Source of the DNA: Pantoea sp. WMus005
GTDB lineage: Bacteria; Pseudomonadota; Gammaproteobacteria; Enterobacterales; Enterobacteriaceae
Direction: 5' to 3'
Length of the DNA: 64,000 nucleotides
NCBI RefSeq assembly: GCF_013415305.1
Contig: NZ_JACBXU010000007.1
Span: 89,655-153,654 of the forward strand
In this document: in pieces, positions 40,739 to 50,664 of the stretch
How the letters are laid out: every line of letters starts with the position of its first letter
How positions within the stretch are numbered: the stretch's first letter is position 1
Notes under the pieces: generated by a model
The model's input: only the letters and a program-made list of their open reading frames with translations
The model's database searches: none
Told to the model about the DNA's origin: nothing
Program-made: the position numbers and the translations under genes

Positions 40739-41026
40739 TTAAGAGAGACGCCTGGATGCGGCAGAATAAACCTCTGAGCGCTCTCTTTTCCCGACAGCTA
40801 CTACAAAAACGACCACCCGGTCATCAATTACCTGGTATACAAGTCGATGACCGGATGACCTGAGTTTGATCTTATAGCAGTCAGGCATCCCGCTGAGTTT
40901 ATTCGCCTCAATTCTCGGTGACTCAAGACACTCAGCCAGCTTCTTTTTAAGCTGTTCACGTACTGTTGGCCCCAGCTTGCGCCACTCTTTCAGTGCCCGT
41001 TGATCGAACTCCAGTTGCCAGGTCAT
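40739..41026 (-). CDS. relE: RelE-family toxin
   Basis: 95 residues, RelE/StbE-type mRNA interferase. Typical motifs are LEFDQRALKEWRKLGPTVRE at the start, a central NKLSGMPDCYKIKLRSSGHRLVYQV with the basic residues used in catalysis, and VVVFVVAVGKRERSEVY near the end. It should cleave ribosome-bound mRNA when freed from its antitoxin. Its ATG overlaps the antitoxin stop by one base, so production is coupled. It probably stabilises the plasmid. Confidence 0.93.
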   Translation of the reverse strand: MTWQLEFDQRALKEWRKLGPTVREQLKKKLAECLESPRIEANKLSGMPDCYKIKLRSSGHRLVYQVIDDRVVVFVVAVGKRERSEVYSAASRRLS

Positions 41027-41265
41027 TAAAGGTCATCCAGTGTGACCCGGACAGGCTCAGGGTTTCGCAGGCGTTCTTTCACTATCTCTACTAACGCCGC
41101 ATCTTCGTCATTGAGTAATGTTTGCTTGAAGGGAAGACGTTCATTATCTGCAATATATTCAAGCATCAGGCGCAGCGCATCAGAAGGCGTTACACCCATT
41201 TTTTCGAGCGCAGCATAAGATCGTGTCTTCAGGTCATCATCAATTCGAATGTTAATTGTGCCCAT
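41026..41265 (-). CDS. relB: RelB/DinJ-family antitoxin
   Basis: 79 residues from ATG 41265 (AAGGAA upstream). An N-terminal ribbon-helix-helix (INIRIDDDLKTRSYAALEKM, then GVTPSDALRLMLEYI) binds DNA; the C-terminal tail wraps the toxin. The frame extends to 41352, but that part crosses the operator and promoter, so I use the internal ATG. It should repress the pair together with RelE. Confidence 0.92.
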   Translation of the reverse strand: MGTINIRIDDDLKTRSYAALEKMGVTPSDALRLMLEYIADNERLPFKQTLLNDEDAALVEIVKERLRNPEPVRVTLDDL

Positions 41266-41276
41266 AATGAGTTCCT

Positions 41277-41300
41277 TTGTAATTACATTTGACATTACAA
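41277..41300. promoter_or_regulatory. Operator/promoter of the RelBE pair
   Basis: Inverted repeat TTGTAAT-N10-ATTACAA directly before the antitoxin ribosome-binding site, the expected place for a ribbon-helix-helix repressor. Confidence 0.65.
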
Positions 41301-41445
41301 TTATCGCACTGATGAGTCTGTATCGCAAACAGTAAACATTAGTCTCCCGCACAGCTTTACATCTGCCCGTCAGATTCCACTTCCGTATTATTTTATGCTA
41401 CGTAAATGTAACAAACTCATTCATCAAACCAACTGCAGCAATTGC

Positions 41446-41472
41446 TAAAGGTTTTCACGCTACTGGCGATAA
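41446..41472 (+). promoter_or_regulatory. Sigma-28 promoter of the FIST chemoreceptor
   Basis: TAAA (41446-41449), exactly 15 bp, then GGCGATAA (41465-41472), one base off the sigma-28 consensus. Confidence 0.72.
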
Positions 41473-41621
41473 CTCAATGACGTTGAGCGCGCTAATCAAT
41501 GATGAAACCGGCACTCAGCAACGAGTTCTGAACGCGAACGGACCTGCATTTAGCCCTCCTTTTATACACATCAGCAAGCGTGAGCTTAATCGCAACTTAC
41601 TCTAATAAAAGCGAAAATAAT

Positions 41622-43595
41622 ATGTCGATCATTAAGACGATCAAAAGTCGCCTGCCTGTTGCCCGTCTCAGGGGTAGCAGCCAGCCAGCGAATGGCACCT
41701 GGGATTGTCGTGCGTTGCCGGAATCACTCTCTGCCATCGGGTTAAACTCGCGCGCGGGCGGGATTCTGATGACTTTTGTTCCGCCTGAAGCCGATTTTCA
41801 GCGCGTCAGTCAGGCCTGGCAACGCTTTAACTCAGCCGATTTGACCGTGCTGACACTCTCTTCCAACGGTGCACTGAGCAGCAGTCGATCGCAAAGTACT
41901 TACTGTGATGGCAATGGCCCGGAGGGAAGTTATCTCTGGCTGCCGGACACCCTGATCGCCAGCCATGAGACGCACATTATCGATCTGCACGTCGCCGACA
42001 CGCAGACGGCCAGCCAGCGCATTACCGCCATCCAGCAGGAGCTGGCGCGGCTGCAGGTGCGGATGCCGCTCTCAGCCGATCGTACTTTCGCCATGATTTA
42101 CTGTGATGGACTCTCAGCGTCTGAAGGCTTTCTGATGCAGGCCTGGTACAACTGCGGGCGTTTTCCCTGTCTGGCGATTGGCGGATCAGCAGGCGGGAAA
42201 ATCACTTTCGATGGCACCTGGATTGGTACCGGTGGCAAGGTGCTGCAGGGCAAGGCGGTGATCGTGTTCTGTCAGATGGCGCCGGGAAAATCCTTTGCTC
42301 CGTTTAAAAGCCAGAACTTTACCCCACGCGATCAGAGCTGGTTGATTGCGGAAGCCGATCCGGTTGCACGCACCGTTACCTCTGTATTTAACCGCCAGGG
42401 TCAGCAGCAGCCGTTTGTCGCCTCGCTGTGTGAATACCTTAACTGCACCGACGCGCAGCTGACCGAACGGCTAAAAGGGTTAACCTTCGGCGTTAAAGTC
42501 GGCGGGGAGTACTTCATTCGCTCGATCGCTAAAATTGAATCGGGTGGCGTGCAGTTTTTTTGTGACCTTGAGTTTGGCGATCGGCTGTTCCTGATGGAGG
42601 AGAAGGATTTCAAACAGGCAACACAGCAGGAGTGGCAGGCATTTACTGCTCAGCACGGTAAACCGGCTGCCATTCTGATGAACGACTGTATCCTGCGTCG
42701 TGTCGGTAATGTCGATAAGCTGCACAATGCTCACTTCTTTAAAGGCATCGCTGCTGCCGGTTTTTCCAGCTTTGGTGAGATCCTGGGCGTGCCAATCAAT
42801 CAGACGCTTTCGGCCCTGGTGTTCTTCAATCATGACGTCAAAGCGATGACCCAGTTCCCGGTGGAGTATGCCGGTTACGCAGCACATTACGCGCAGCGCG
42901 CGCTGCGCCGCTGGGAGGCGCTGAACAGCATTCAGACGCGGGTGCTGGATCGGGTTATCAACTATCAGCAGGCGCTGACGCCATTGATGGAAGCGCTGCC
43001 GGTGCTGGAAAACGCGACCCAGAGCCAGGGCGAAACGCTGAGCCTGGCAGAAAGTAGTATCCGTAGCATCAGCAACATCGCCACTGAGAGTCAGCAGGCG
43101 CAGGGGCGACTGGATGACGGGCTGGACGATCTGGAAAAAATCTCCAACGGCATTAATGAGATTACACATGGCATCAGCAATATTGCTTTCCAGACCAACA
43201 TTCTGGCGCTGAACGCCGCAGTAGAAGCGGCACGCGCAGGCGAAGCTGGCCGCGGCTTTGCTGTGGTTGCGGGCGAAGTTCGTCGTCTGGCACACTCATC
43301 GAAAGAGCAGGCTGAAGCCACGGCCAGTAACATTGGTGAGGCAGTCAGCACCATCTCACGTATCAGGCTGGTGGCCGGCGACTCTGCACAGACCGCCGCG
43401 CAGATGGCGGAACGCAGTATCAGTGCTGCCGATACGCTGGCGGCCATGAATCAGCAGACCCAACATGAGCGCGCCGACATAGCGAAGCATCTCGGCAGCC
43501 TGCGCGAACTGACGCAGGGAATGGACGCTATGCAGGAAGCCGTCGCGCAGCTCAAGGTGTTACAAACTCTTTCAGGCGCGCAGGTTAAAGGCTGA
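41622..43595 (+). CDS. Soluble chemoreceptor with FIST sensor domain
   Basis: 657 residues and no membrane segment, so it should be cytoplasmic. The FIST N and C domains occupy about residues 40-385 ([56 protein letters not shown]). FIST domains are small-ligand sensors, thought to bind amino acids. A helical linker leads to the receptor tip [21 protein letters not shown] near residue 520, with no C-terminal pentapeptide. The upstream GTG at 41580 lacks a ribosome-binding site; ATG 41622 is preferred though its own site is weak. A sigma-28-like promoter lies upstream. Confidence 0.93.
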   Translation: MSIIKTIKSRLPVARLRGSSQPANGTWDCRALPESLSAIGLNSRAGGILMTFVPPEADFQRVSQAWQRFNSADLTVLTLSSNGALSSSRSQSTYCDGNGPEGSYLWLPDTLIASHETHIIDLHVADTQTASQRITAIQQELARLQVRMPLSADRTFAMIYCDGLSASEGFLMQAWYNCGRFPCLAIGGSAGGKITFDGTWIGTGGKVLQGKAVIVFCQMAPGKSFAPFKSQNFTPRDQSWLIAEADPVARTVTSVFNRQGQQQPFVASLCEYLNCTDAQLTERLKGLTFGVKVGGEYFIRSIAKIESGGVQFFCDLEFGDRLFLMEEKDFKQATQQEWQAFTAQHGKPAAILMNDCILRRVGNVDKLHNAHFFKGIAAAGFSSFGEILGVPINQTLSALVFFNHDVKAMTQFPVEYAGYAAHYAQRALRRWEALNSIQTRVLDRVINYQQALTPLMEALPVLENATQSQGETLSLAESSIRSISNIATESQQAQGRLDDGLDDLEKISNGINEITHGISNIAFQTNILALNAAVEAARAGEAGRGFAVVAGEVRRLAHSSKEQAEATASNIGEAVSTISRIRLVAGDSAQTAAQMAERSISAADTLAAMNQQTQHERADIAKHLGSLRELTQGMDAMQEAVAQLKVLQTLSGAQVKG

Positions 43596-43699
43596 ATTAT
43601 CTGAATAAAAGACAATAAAGTGCGGTGTAAGCGCAACGGCCAGGCAAGGCTGGCTTTCAGTTGTTACACTTGTCCGTGATTAATCACGCAGAGGTATGA

Positions 43700-44716
43700 A
43701 TGAAAATTAAAAGTTATGCAGCCATGCAGGCTGGCCAGGCCCTTGAACTCTATGAGTACGATGCCGCCGAACTGGCAGCCGAAGAAGTCGAAGTCCAGGT
43801 AGAATACTGTGGCGTCTGTCACTCCGACCTGTCGATGATCGATAACGAGTGGGGCATCTCTCAGTTCCCGGTGATTGCAGGACATGAAGTTATTGGCCGG
43901 GTTTCTGCCCTGGGCGAAGCGGCTAAGAACAAAGGTCTCTCAATCGGCCAGCGTGTAGGAATTGGCTGGACAGCAAAAAGCTGTCAGCACTGCGACGCCT
44001 GCATCAATGGCGAGCAGGTTAACTGCCAGCAGGGCAGCATCCCGACCATCATGAACAAAGGTGGTTTTGCCGAGAAGCTGCGCGCCGACTGGCAATGGGT
44101 TATCCCGCTGCCGGAAAAACTGGATGTGGCGAGCGCCGGTCCGCTGCTGTGTGGTGGTATCACCGTATTTAAACCGCTTCTGATGAGCAACATCACGGCC
44201 ACCAGCCGTGTAGGTGTGATTGGTATCGGTGGTCTGGGTCATATCGCCATTAAAATCCTTCACGCGATGGGTGCTGAAGTCGTGGCATTCAGTTCAACGC
44301 CGGATAAGAAGCAGTCAATCCTGGATATGGGCGCAGATGAAGTGGTTAACAGCCGCGATCCTGAAGCTCTGAAGAAGCAGGCAGGGCGTTTTGACCTGAT
44401 CCTGAGCACTGTGGCAGTCGATCTGGACTGGAAACCTTATTTCGCAGCGCTGGCACCTCAGGGTAAATTCCACACCGTGGGCGCCGTGATGAAGCCGATT
44501 GAAGTCAGTGCTTTTGACCTGATCCTGGGCGACAAAGCGGTAACCGGTTCATCAACCGGCTCACCAGGCCAGCTGCGCTCGCTGCTGCGTCTCGCTTCCC
44601 GTGCGGATATTGCCCCACAGGTTGAGTTCTTCCCGATGTCGGACATCAATAAAGCGCTGGATCATGTCCGCGCCGGTAAAGCCAATTACCGTGTAGTACT
44701 GAAAGCCGATTTCTGA
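43700..44716 (+). CDS. Zinc-dependent alcohol dehydrogenase (YahK / cinnamyl-alcohol class)
   Basis: 338 residues, medium-chain dehydrogenase. The catalytic zinc site is CGVCHSD near residue 37 and GHEVIGRV near 62; the structural zinc cysteines are in [17 protein letters not shown]. The nucleotide-binding glycine motif is [15 protein letters not shown], and AFSSTPDKK following it suggests NADP preference. It probably reduces aldehydes to alcohols. Stands alone, followed by a strong terminator. Confidence 0.92.
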   Translation: MKIKSYAAMQAGQALELYEYDAAELAAEEVEVQVEYCGVCHSDLSMIDNEWGISQFPVIAGHEVIGRVSALGEAAKNKGLSIGQRVGIGWTAKSCQHCDACINGEQVNCQQGSIPTIMNKGGFAEKLRADWQWVIPLPEKLDVASAGPLLCGGITVFKPLLMSNITATSRVGVIGIGGLGHIAIKILHAMGAEVVAFSSTPDKKQSILDMGADEVVNSRDPEALKKQAGRFDLILSTVAVDLDWKPYFAALAPQGKFHTVGAVMKPIEVSAFDLILGDKAVTGSSTGSPGQLRSLLRLASRADIAPQVEFFPMSDINKALDHVRAGKANYRVVLKADF

Positions 44717-44733
44717 TGCGAATCTGAAATGAC

Positions 44734-44760
44734 ATGCCGCAGCCTGCTGCGGCATTTTTT
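44734..44760. terminator. Bidirectional terminator
   Basis: Stem ATGCCGCAG / CTGCGGCAT with a 4-nt loop followed by TTTTTT on the plus strand, shared by the convergent dehydrogenase and DUF2268-like genes. Confidence 0.85.
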
Positions 44761-45427
44761 ATTTTTTCACCAGTCCATTCGCCAGGCCCGCAGTGATCAC
44801 CTCATCGGCTGTCACGTTGATCCATTTTTCGGCTGAACATTCTGCGTTATCACGCAGCCAGACGGCAACCATCTGGTAGCCCAGCGTATACCCATACCAT
44901 CGGCGATAGTCACCCGTGCCGTAGAACCAGGCGGAATGATCGTATTGAGGGCTTTGCAATGTCGTGAGCGCCACGGGATTAGCCAGCAATTCGTTCAGCG
45001 CAATGGCTCGTTCCCAGGGCTCTGCTGCAGTGTTAAGCAGCCAGCTAACAAACTGACCAGCCAGACCTTCACTGACCATCGCTTCACCCAGCGTCCATCC
45101 ATATCCTGGTCCGCGCATCCGCAGGCAGTGATGCACTTCATGCAGGATCTGCCGCACCAGCGTACCGTTTTCCAGCATCTGAATGAGATTCGGATTTTCC
45201 GGATCAAGGTTCAGACAAAACAGTGTGCGATTATAAGCCCTGCCTGAAAAACCGAATTCAGGTATCGCTGCCTCAGGCATGCATTGAATCAGCATATCCA
45301 GACGAGGGACCCGCATCGTGGATGAAAGCTGCTCGCAGGCAATTCTGGCGGCCCGGACTATTGCCGGTTTGTAGTGCTCAATATCACCAGATGCCTCCAG
45401 CCAGTGCATTTTCCATAGGTCGTTCAC
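44759..45427 (-). CDS. Putative zinc-dependent protease (DUF2268-like)
   Basis: 222 residues with a GTG start at 45427, supported by GAGGAAAG upstream. The metalloprotease-type motif HEVHH near residue 96 and a following glutamate in GEAMVSEGLAGQF fit the gluzincin-like DUF2268 pattern. No signal peptide, so it would be cytoplasmic. The substrate and role are unknown. Its stop lies within the terminator shared with the dehydrogenase. Confidence 0.75.
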   Translation of the reverse strand: MNDLWKMHWLEASGDIEHYKPAIVRAARIACEQLSSTMRVPRLDMLIQCMPEAAIPEFGFSGRAYNRTLFCLNLDPENPNLIQMLENGTLVRQILHEVHHCLRMRGPGYGWTLGEAMVSEGLAGQFVSWLLNTAAEPWERAIALNELLANPVALTTLQSPQYDHSAWFYGTGDYRRWYGYTLGYQMVAVWLRDNAECSAEKWINVTADEVITAGLANGLVKK

Positions 45428-45764
45428 AGACTTTCCTCTCAGGGATTGATAATCAGAACGCAGGTCCGTGACCCGCCTGGGACACTTGCACTTTACCCGG
45501 CAATGTTTTCAAAAAACAACGGCGCAACGCGTTATATTCTGTCGGCAGAGATGAGGCGTGTTGTTAAAACAATGGTAAAGACTGCCCTGTCTTAGCATTG
45601 TGGCGACGTCTGTACCATGGCACAAAGAAATATCACAGTTTGGCCCAATTTCATCGAATACTGACCTCCGGGCCTGTCACGTGCGGGCAGCAGACTACCG
45701 TAAAGTGAACGCATGGTAGCCAGTGAATCTGGCTGATGTTAATGAGACTTTTCACGGAGCTAAA
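45428..45764. other. Intergenic stretch before the UlaG-like gene
   Basis: No gene or convincing hairpin. It must contain the divergent promoters of the DUF2268-like and UlaG-like genes. Confidence 0.35.
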
Positions 45765-46544
45765 ATGACGCTGACCCAGATTCGAAATGCCACACTGGTA
45801 CTGACCTATGCAGGCAAAAAATTCCTGATCGATCCTATGCTGGCCGAAAAAGAGGCCTGGCCAGGCTTTGCCGGTAATGCGCGTCCCCATCTGCGGAATC
45901 CAATGGTTGAGCTGCCTGTTCCGGTTGCTTCACTACTGGCAGTTGATGCAGTGATTGTCACCCATACGCACATGGATCACTGGGATGAGGCAGCGCAGCA
46001 GTTAGTGCCGAAGACGATGATGATCTATAGCCAGCATGAAGCTGATACCGCGCTGATTCGTTCGCAGGGGTTTGAAAACGTTAGAGTGCTGCAGGATAAA
46101 AATCAGTTTATTGACGGCCTGACAATCTATAAAACCGACGGGCAGCACGGTAGCAATGCGTTGTATGCCGACAAGGTGATGGGCGATTTTCTTGGCGATG
46201 CCTGTGGTCTGGTCTTTACACATCCATCAGAAAAAACACTCTATATTGCTGGCGATACGGTTTGGGTTAAGCCCTATGTCAGAACGCTGCAACGTTTTCA
46301 GCCGCAGGTCGTGGTGATGAACACCGGCAATGCGACCAACGATCTTTATGGCCCGATTATCATGGGAAAAGAAGATACATTGCAGACGTTAAAAATCCTG
46401 CCGGAAGCGACGCTGGTTTCCTCACACATGGAGGCGATCAACCACTGTTTACTGACGCGTGCTGAGCTGCGCGCTTATACCCTGGAACAGGGCATTGCTG
46501 AGCAGGTGCTGATCCCGGAAGATGGTGAAACAATGACGTTCTGA
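45765..46544 (+). CDS. UlaG-like MBL-fold hydrolase
   Basis: 259 residues from ATG 45765 (GGAG upstream). The metal motif is HTHMDHWD near residue 68, followed by AGDTVWV near 164 and SSHMEAINH near 224, as in the UlaG/YtnP-type lactonase branch of the metallo-beta-lactamase fold. It is probably a cytoplasmic lactone or phosphodiester hydrolase; the substrate is unknown. It is 75 bp before an AraC-type regulator in the same direction, so the two may be co-transcribed. Confidence 0.85.
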   Translation: MTLTQIRNATLVLTYAGKKFLIDPMLAEKEAWPGFAGNARPHLRNPMVELPVPVASLLAVDAVIVTHTHMDHWDEAAQQLVPKTMMIYSQHEADTALIRSQGFENVRVLQDKNQFIDGLTIYKTDGQHGSNALYADKVMGDFLGDACGLVFTHPSEKTLYIAGDTVWVKPYVRTLQRFQPQVVVMNTGNATNDLYGPIIMGKEDTLQTLKILPEATLVSSHMEAINHCLLTRAELRAYTLEQGIAEQVLIPEDGETMTF

Positions 46545-46619
46545 GCCGTATGACATTAAACCGGCCCATTTGCGCGAAAGATTCTCAATCATACGTTTTC
46601 ACATAACAAGGAGGGGGAG

Positions 46620-47600
46620 ATGGCTGCTCTGAGCGTCGCAGTGCTGGCAACGGCCGGTTTCAGTCCGTTTCACTTTTCCGTTCCCTGCATTTTGTTCGGC
46701 TCGGCACTGCCACAGCAGGATCTGTTTCATGTTGATATCTGCGCAGAAAAATCAGGCCCGGTGATCTCAGATATGGGGTTGTCAATCATGGTGGAGCAGG
46801 GTCCTGAACCGCTTGATAAGGCGGATATCCTTATTGTTCCTTACTGGCACAATCCGGATGAAAAACCGGCGCAGGCGCTGCTTGATAAACTGGTGGCGGC
46901 GTGGCAGCGCGGTGCGGAAGTAGTTGGACTTTGTCTGGGCACTTACGTACTGGCTTATGCCGGCCTCCTTGATCAGCACCGGGCGGCCACCCACTGGGAA
47001 TTTGAGCGCGACTTCAGCGAGCGGTTTCCGCAGGTTCACCTCGACAGTAATGCCCTTTATACCCGTGATGAACGTCTGATTACTTCTGCGGGCACTGCAG
47101 CGGGCATCGACTGCTGTCTGGATATCATCCGTCAGCACTATGGCAGCGCCATTGCTAATCGGGTTGCCAGACGCATGGTCGTGCCGCCTTATCGGGAAGG
47201 CGGTCAGGCGCAGTTCATTGAGCGGCCGGTTCCGGAAACGACGCGTGATGGAAAGATCAACGCACTGCTGTCGTCACTGCGGGAAAATCTGCATCAGCCG
47301 CAGGATCTGAACGCACTCGCGCGCACGCTCAGTATGAGCCGGCGCACGCTGACGCGTCATTTTCACAAGGCGACGGGGATGTCACTGGGCGAGTGGCTGA
47401 CGGCCGAGCGTCTGCAACGTAGCCAGGTTTTACTGGAAACAACCGGTATCAGTATTGAAGGGGTCGCAGAAAAGGCGGGCTTTGAGTCCCCCGTGTCTTT
47501 TCGTCAGCGTTTTAAATCCCGGTTTGGCGTTTCTCCCAGCGAGTGGCGCCGGACATTTCGTGGTCCACAGTCGATGATGAGTGATGAGAAAGCAGGATAA
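46620..47600 (+). CDS. AraC-family regulator with DJ-1/PfpI domain (GlxA/FtrA type)
   Basis: 326 residues. The N-terminal class-I-glutamine-amidotransferase-like domain has the nucleophile-elbow cysteine in VVGLCLGTYVLAYAG near residue 103. The C-terminal AraC DNA-binding domain holds two helix-turn-helices (LNALARTLSMSRRTLTRHF; SIEGVAEKAGFESPVSFRQR). GGAGGGGG precedes ATG 46620. Such regulators control small catabolic or detoxification operons; the upstream UlaG-like gene is the obvious candidate target. Confidence 0.92.
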   Translation: MAALSVAVLATAGFSPFHFSVPCILFGSALPQQDLFHVDICAEKSGPVISDMGLSIMVEQGPEPLDKADILIVPYWHNPDEKPAQALLDKLVAAWQRGAEVVGLCLGTYVLAYAGLLDQHRAATHWEFERDFSERFPQVHLDSNALYTRDERLITSAGTAAGIDCCLDIIRQHYGSAIANRVARRMVVPPYREGGQAQFIERPVPETTRDGKINALLSSLRENLHQPQDLNALARTLSMSRRTLTRHFHKATGMSLGEWLTAERLQRSQVLLETTGISIEGVAEKAGFESPVSFRQRFKSRFGVSPSEWRRTFRGPQSMMSDEKAG

Positions 47601-47696
47601 GAGTCAGGCCCGGATGAATATCTGCGCCCAGGGGTTTTTCATGCCGGAATATTGCCGCGCAGTGGCGGTCAGCATTCCGGCAGACATGTATTGCGA

Positions 47697-48098
47697 TTAA
47701 ATCAGAAAGTCATCCAGTGACTGGCCGTTTTCGATCGCTGTTTTAATTGCGGAGGGAGTACGGCCCTGACCGGTCCAGTAACGAACCTGACCATTTTCAT
47801 CGCTGTAACGATATTTCGCCGGACGCTTCGCGCGTTTCTTTGTGCCGGTTGTTGAAGCAGATGCGCTATTTACCAGCTCCGCCGGGTTAATACCCTCTTC
47901 CAGTAACAGCTCCTGGTAAAACGCCAGTTTTTCCGCTTTTTCGCGGGCTTCTGCTTCCCGCGCGCTTTCCTCTTCACGGCGTTCATTTACAACGGTTTCT
48001 AATTTCTGGCGTAACTCTTCCAGCAGATCCAAATCCATGTTGCGTGCCTCGGCACGAATAGTGCGGATATTATTCAGGCTGCTCAGGTTTTTACTCAT
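47697..48098 (-). CDS. H-NS-family nucleoid protein, copy 1
   Basis: 133 residues from ATG 48098. The N-terminal dimerisation helices ([33 protein letters not shown]) are followed by a charged linker and the DNA-binding domain with [12 protein letters not shown] and the AT-hook-like signature [12 protein letters not shown], ending SLDDFLI. It is a plasmid-borne paralogue that can silence AT-rich DNA or mix with host H-NS. The second copy lies 2.6 kb away on the same strand, and the two differ mainly in the linker. Confidence 0.93.
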   Translation of the reverse strand: MSKNLSSLNNIRTIRAEARNMDLDLLEELRQKLETVVNERREEESAREAEAREKAEKLAFYQELLLEEGINPAELVNSASASTTGTKKRAKRPAKYRYSDENGQVRYWTGQGRTPSAIKTAIENGQSLDDFLI

Positions 48099-48370
48099 AA
48101 AATCCCTCAAATACTCAACTTAATCAATCAAGTGCAAATTATTCAGGCAGCAAGGGTAACATTTACTCCACCGATATTTGAAGTCTTAATGAAGCTTAAT
48201 TCGCTATTTATGCTGCCTTTATGGTGCTGATTGAGCCAGATAAGCGGGAAATTTAAGCGGAATCTGCTGGGAAATGCGAATTGTCATTATCGAACCGTAT
48301 TGAGGGATTTACATTTTGGCTTTTGGTTAACTGTGATTAAATCAGTTATCGGGGTTTATTAAGGACTGGC

Positions 48371-49933
48371 ATGACGTTCCGCCGCAAAAATGATGAGCCA
48401 GCGGCAAAAATTTCGCCGCTGCTGAGAAGTATTATCCTTTCTGGCGTATTGCTCAGCGTGGCGGTGATTGGCTTAAATCTTTGGACGCTGCGCAAAGACT
48501 GGAATGATACCGTCGGGATGACTGAAGATAATGCCCTGAATCTCTCACTGTCACAGGCACGCCAGGCCGATGATACTTTTTTGCAAATTGAACTCTCACT
48601 GCGCGAAGTGCAACGTGAGCTCGAAAAGCAGATCGCGACGACCGGCGTGGAGAGTGAGGCGATGAGCCATACGATGCGCCTGTTCCAGAGACGCCTGCCG
48701 CAACTTCATGGCTTGTTTTATTATGATGCGCAGGGGAAATGGATAGCGACCTCTATGGGCAGAATACCGCCTGACATTGATAACGCCGATCGTGAATATT
48801 TCGATTATCATCGCGCCAGTCCGCGAGATAACCTGCATGTTGGCCCGGTGATTCGCAGTCGCAGCACTCACGAACAGGTAATACCGGTTACGCTTCGGGT
48901 GAATGATGCGTTCAACGGTTTCCGGGGTGTTTTACTCGCCACCATTAAAGTGGACTATTTCCGCCGCTTCTACAGTTATTACGAACTCAGCGAGGGAGAT
49001 GTGCTGGTTCTGATGCTGGCAGACAGTACGGTGCTTTACGCCCGTCCGATGCCGGATAGCTACATCGGCAAAAACCTCTCAGTAAGTCCGCTTTTCCTGA
49101 AGATGCTGGCCAATTCGGATAAAGGCAGCGGTCAGTGGACAGCTGCGCTTGATGGTAAAAAACGTATTTTTGGCTTTGTTCGCTCACAGCGCTATCCGCT
49201 GGTGGTTGCCGCCGGATATGACAAACGAGCGCTCTTTAACCACTGGCTGAAGAGCCGGGTACAGAATCTGATTCTCAGCCTGGCTTTGCTGATTGTGATT
49301 CTTTCACTGGGCGCATTTGTATTGCGTCAGGCGCGGCATACATTGCGTTACCAGCTTGAACTGACCCGACTTCGCGATGAACTGACTGCGGCTAATCGCT
49401 CACTGGAAAATCAGGCACAGAGTGATGGGCTGACGGGGGTTGCCAACCGGCGTCATTTTGATCACATGCTGACTGAAAGCCTGCAAAGCGCGGAGTTCAA
49501 CGGCCAACCAGTGTCATTAATCCTGTTCGATATCGATTACTTCAAACGTTATAACGATACCTATGGCCATGTGGCCGGTGATGACTGTCTGAAAAAAGTA
49601 GCTAACGTACTGAAGAACACCGCACGACGTAAAAACGGAATCACGGCCCGATATGGTGGGGAAGAATTTGCAATCATTCTTATCGGGCAACCGCTGTCAG
49701 CAGCGCTAGAGCTCGCTGAATCCATTATTGCTGCCATTAATCAGCTTGCTATTCCACACTTCACAACGGCGCTGCCGCAAGAGCATGTCACTATGAGTGC
49801 AGGCTGTGCTGTCTGGCTTGCGTCTGACCCGGCACAAGGGAAACAGGCGCTGATAGAACGTGCCGATGAGGCGTTGTATCGCGCGAAGCGGGCAGGGCGC
49901 AACCAGGTGATGTGCGAAGAACGTAACGGCTGA
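48371..49933 (+). CDS. Membrane diguanylate cyclase (CACHE-GGDEF)
   Basis: 520 residues. TM1 is at about 17-37, a periplasmic dCACHE-type sensor at about 40-290 (LHGLFYYDAQGKWIAT; DREYFDYHRASPRDNLHVGP), and TM2 at about 297-316. The GGDEF domain has the active site RYGGEEF near residue 428 and YGHVAGDDCL before it, so it should make c-di-GMP. The inhibitory I-site RxxD is RKNG here, so product feedback is probably lost. It is an input counterpart to the EAL proteins elsewhere in the window. Confidence 0.93.
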   Translation: MTFRRKNDEPAAKISPLLRSIILSGVLLSVAVIGLNLWTLRKDWNDTVGMTEDNALNLSLSQARQADDTFLQIELSLREVQRELEKQIATTGVESEAMSHTMRLFQRRLPQLHGLFYYDAQGKWIATSMGRIPPDIDNADREYFDYHRASPRDNLHVGPVIRSRSTHEQVIPVTLRVNDAFNGFRGVLLATIKVDYFRRFYSYYELSEGDVLVLMLADSTVLYARPMPDSYIGKNLSVSPLFLKMLANSDKGSGQWTAALDGKKRIFGFVRSQRYPLVVAAGYDKRALFNHWLKSRVQNLILSLALLIVILSLGAFVLRQARHTLRYQLELTRLRDELTAANRSLENQAQSDGLTGVANRRHFDHMLTESLQSAEFNGQPVSLILFDIDYFKRYNDTYGHVAGDDCLKKVANVLKNTARRKNGITARYGGEEFAIILIGQPLSAALELAESIIAAINQLAIPHFTTALPQEHVTMSAGCAVWLASDPAQGKQALIERADEALYRAKRAGRNQVMCEERNG

Positions 49934-50001
49934 GCATCCCTGATCAAATCCGGAATGACATCTGTGGCAAGGTGATTGCTCAATGAGAACAGGGAGCTGC
50001 C

Positions 50002-50448
50002 ATGTCAAACGATACCGGTTTTACTCATCTTGCTTTACAGGTTCGCGATGTAAATAAGAGCGTAGATTTCTATCAGAGTTATGCCGGGATGCAGGTAATA
50101 CACCAGCGTGAACCGGGTATTCCCGAAGCACAAAAAGTCGCGTGGCTGTCAGATTTAACCCGACCTTTCGCGCTGGTGCTGGTGCAATCTGACAGCACTG
50201 ATGATACGCCGCTGGGTCCCTTTGGTCATATCGGCGTGGCCTGCGCCAGCCGCGAAGAGATAGATGAAAAAGTGGCAATTGCACGGACTGAAGGCGTGTT
50301 GCGACGCGAGGCACAGCAATATGGTGCGCCAGTGGGATACTGGGCATTGTTTGCCGATCCTGATGGTAATACGCTTGAGCTTTCTTACGGGCAGCAGATC
50401 GGGTTAGAAATTATCACAGCCCGCAACGCGCAATCGCTGAATAAATAG
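50002..50448 (+). CDS. VOC-family (glyoxalase/bleomycin-resistance fold) protein
   Basis: 148 residues, two beta-alpha-beta-beta-beta modules. Visible metal-site residues are THLALQVRDVNKSVDFY at the start, LGPFGHIGVACAS in the middle, and FADPDGNTLELSYGQQ near the end. Members are glyoxalase I-like, dioxygenase or antibiotic-binding proteins; which one is not clear. GGGAGC precedes ATG 50002, 68 bp after the cyclase, so co-transcription is possible. Confidence 0.88.
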   Translation: MSNDTGFTHLALQVRDVNKSVDFYQSYAGMQVIHQREPGIPEAQKVAWLSDLTRPFALVLVQSDSTDDTPLGPFGHIGVACASREEIDEKVAIARTEGVLRREAQQYGAPVGYWALFADPDGNTLELSYGQQIGLEIITARNAQSLNK

Positions 50449-50624
50449 AGCGCCTTAGGAAATGGAATGCAATCTATTGCCGCGAGTGCGATTGAGCAAA
50501 TTTCAGTTATTACGTTCAGTCAGGTCAAAGCCTGAACGGGATTGCGGTTTAAAGGCAGGTTATCCAGGCACCAGGGCCAGTCGTAACTGGTAATTGAGCA
50601 GGGGATGCCTGTTAAGGCAGCTTG

Positions 50625-50655
50625 AAAAACCGCCTGACCAAATCAGGCGATTTTT
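50625..50655. terminator. Bidirectional terminator next to H-NS copy 2
   Basis: Stem CGCCTGA / TCAGGCG with a 5-nt loop; TTTTT follows on both strands. Confidence 0.85.
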
Positions 50656-50664
50656 CATTTATGA

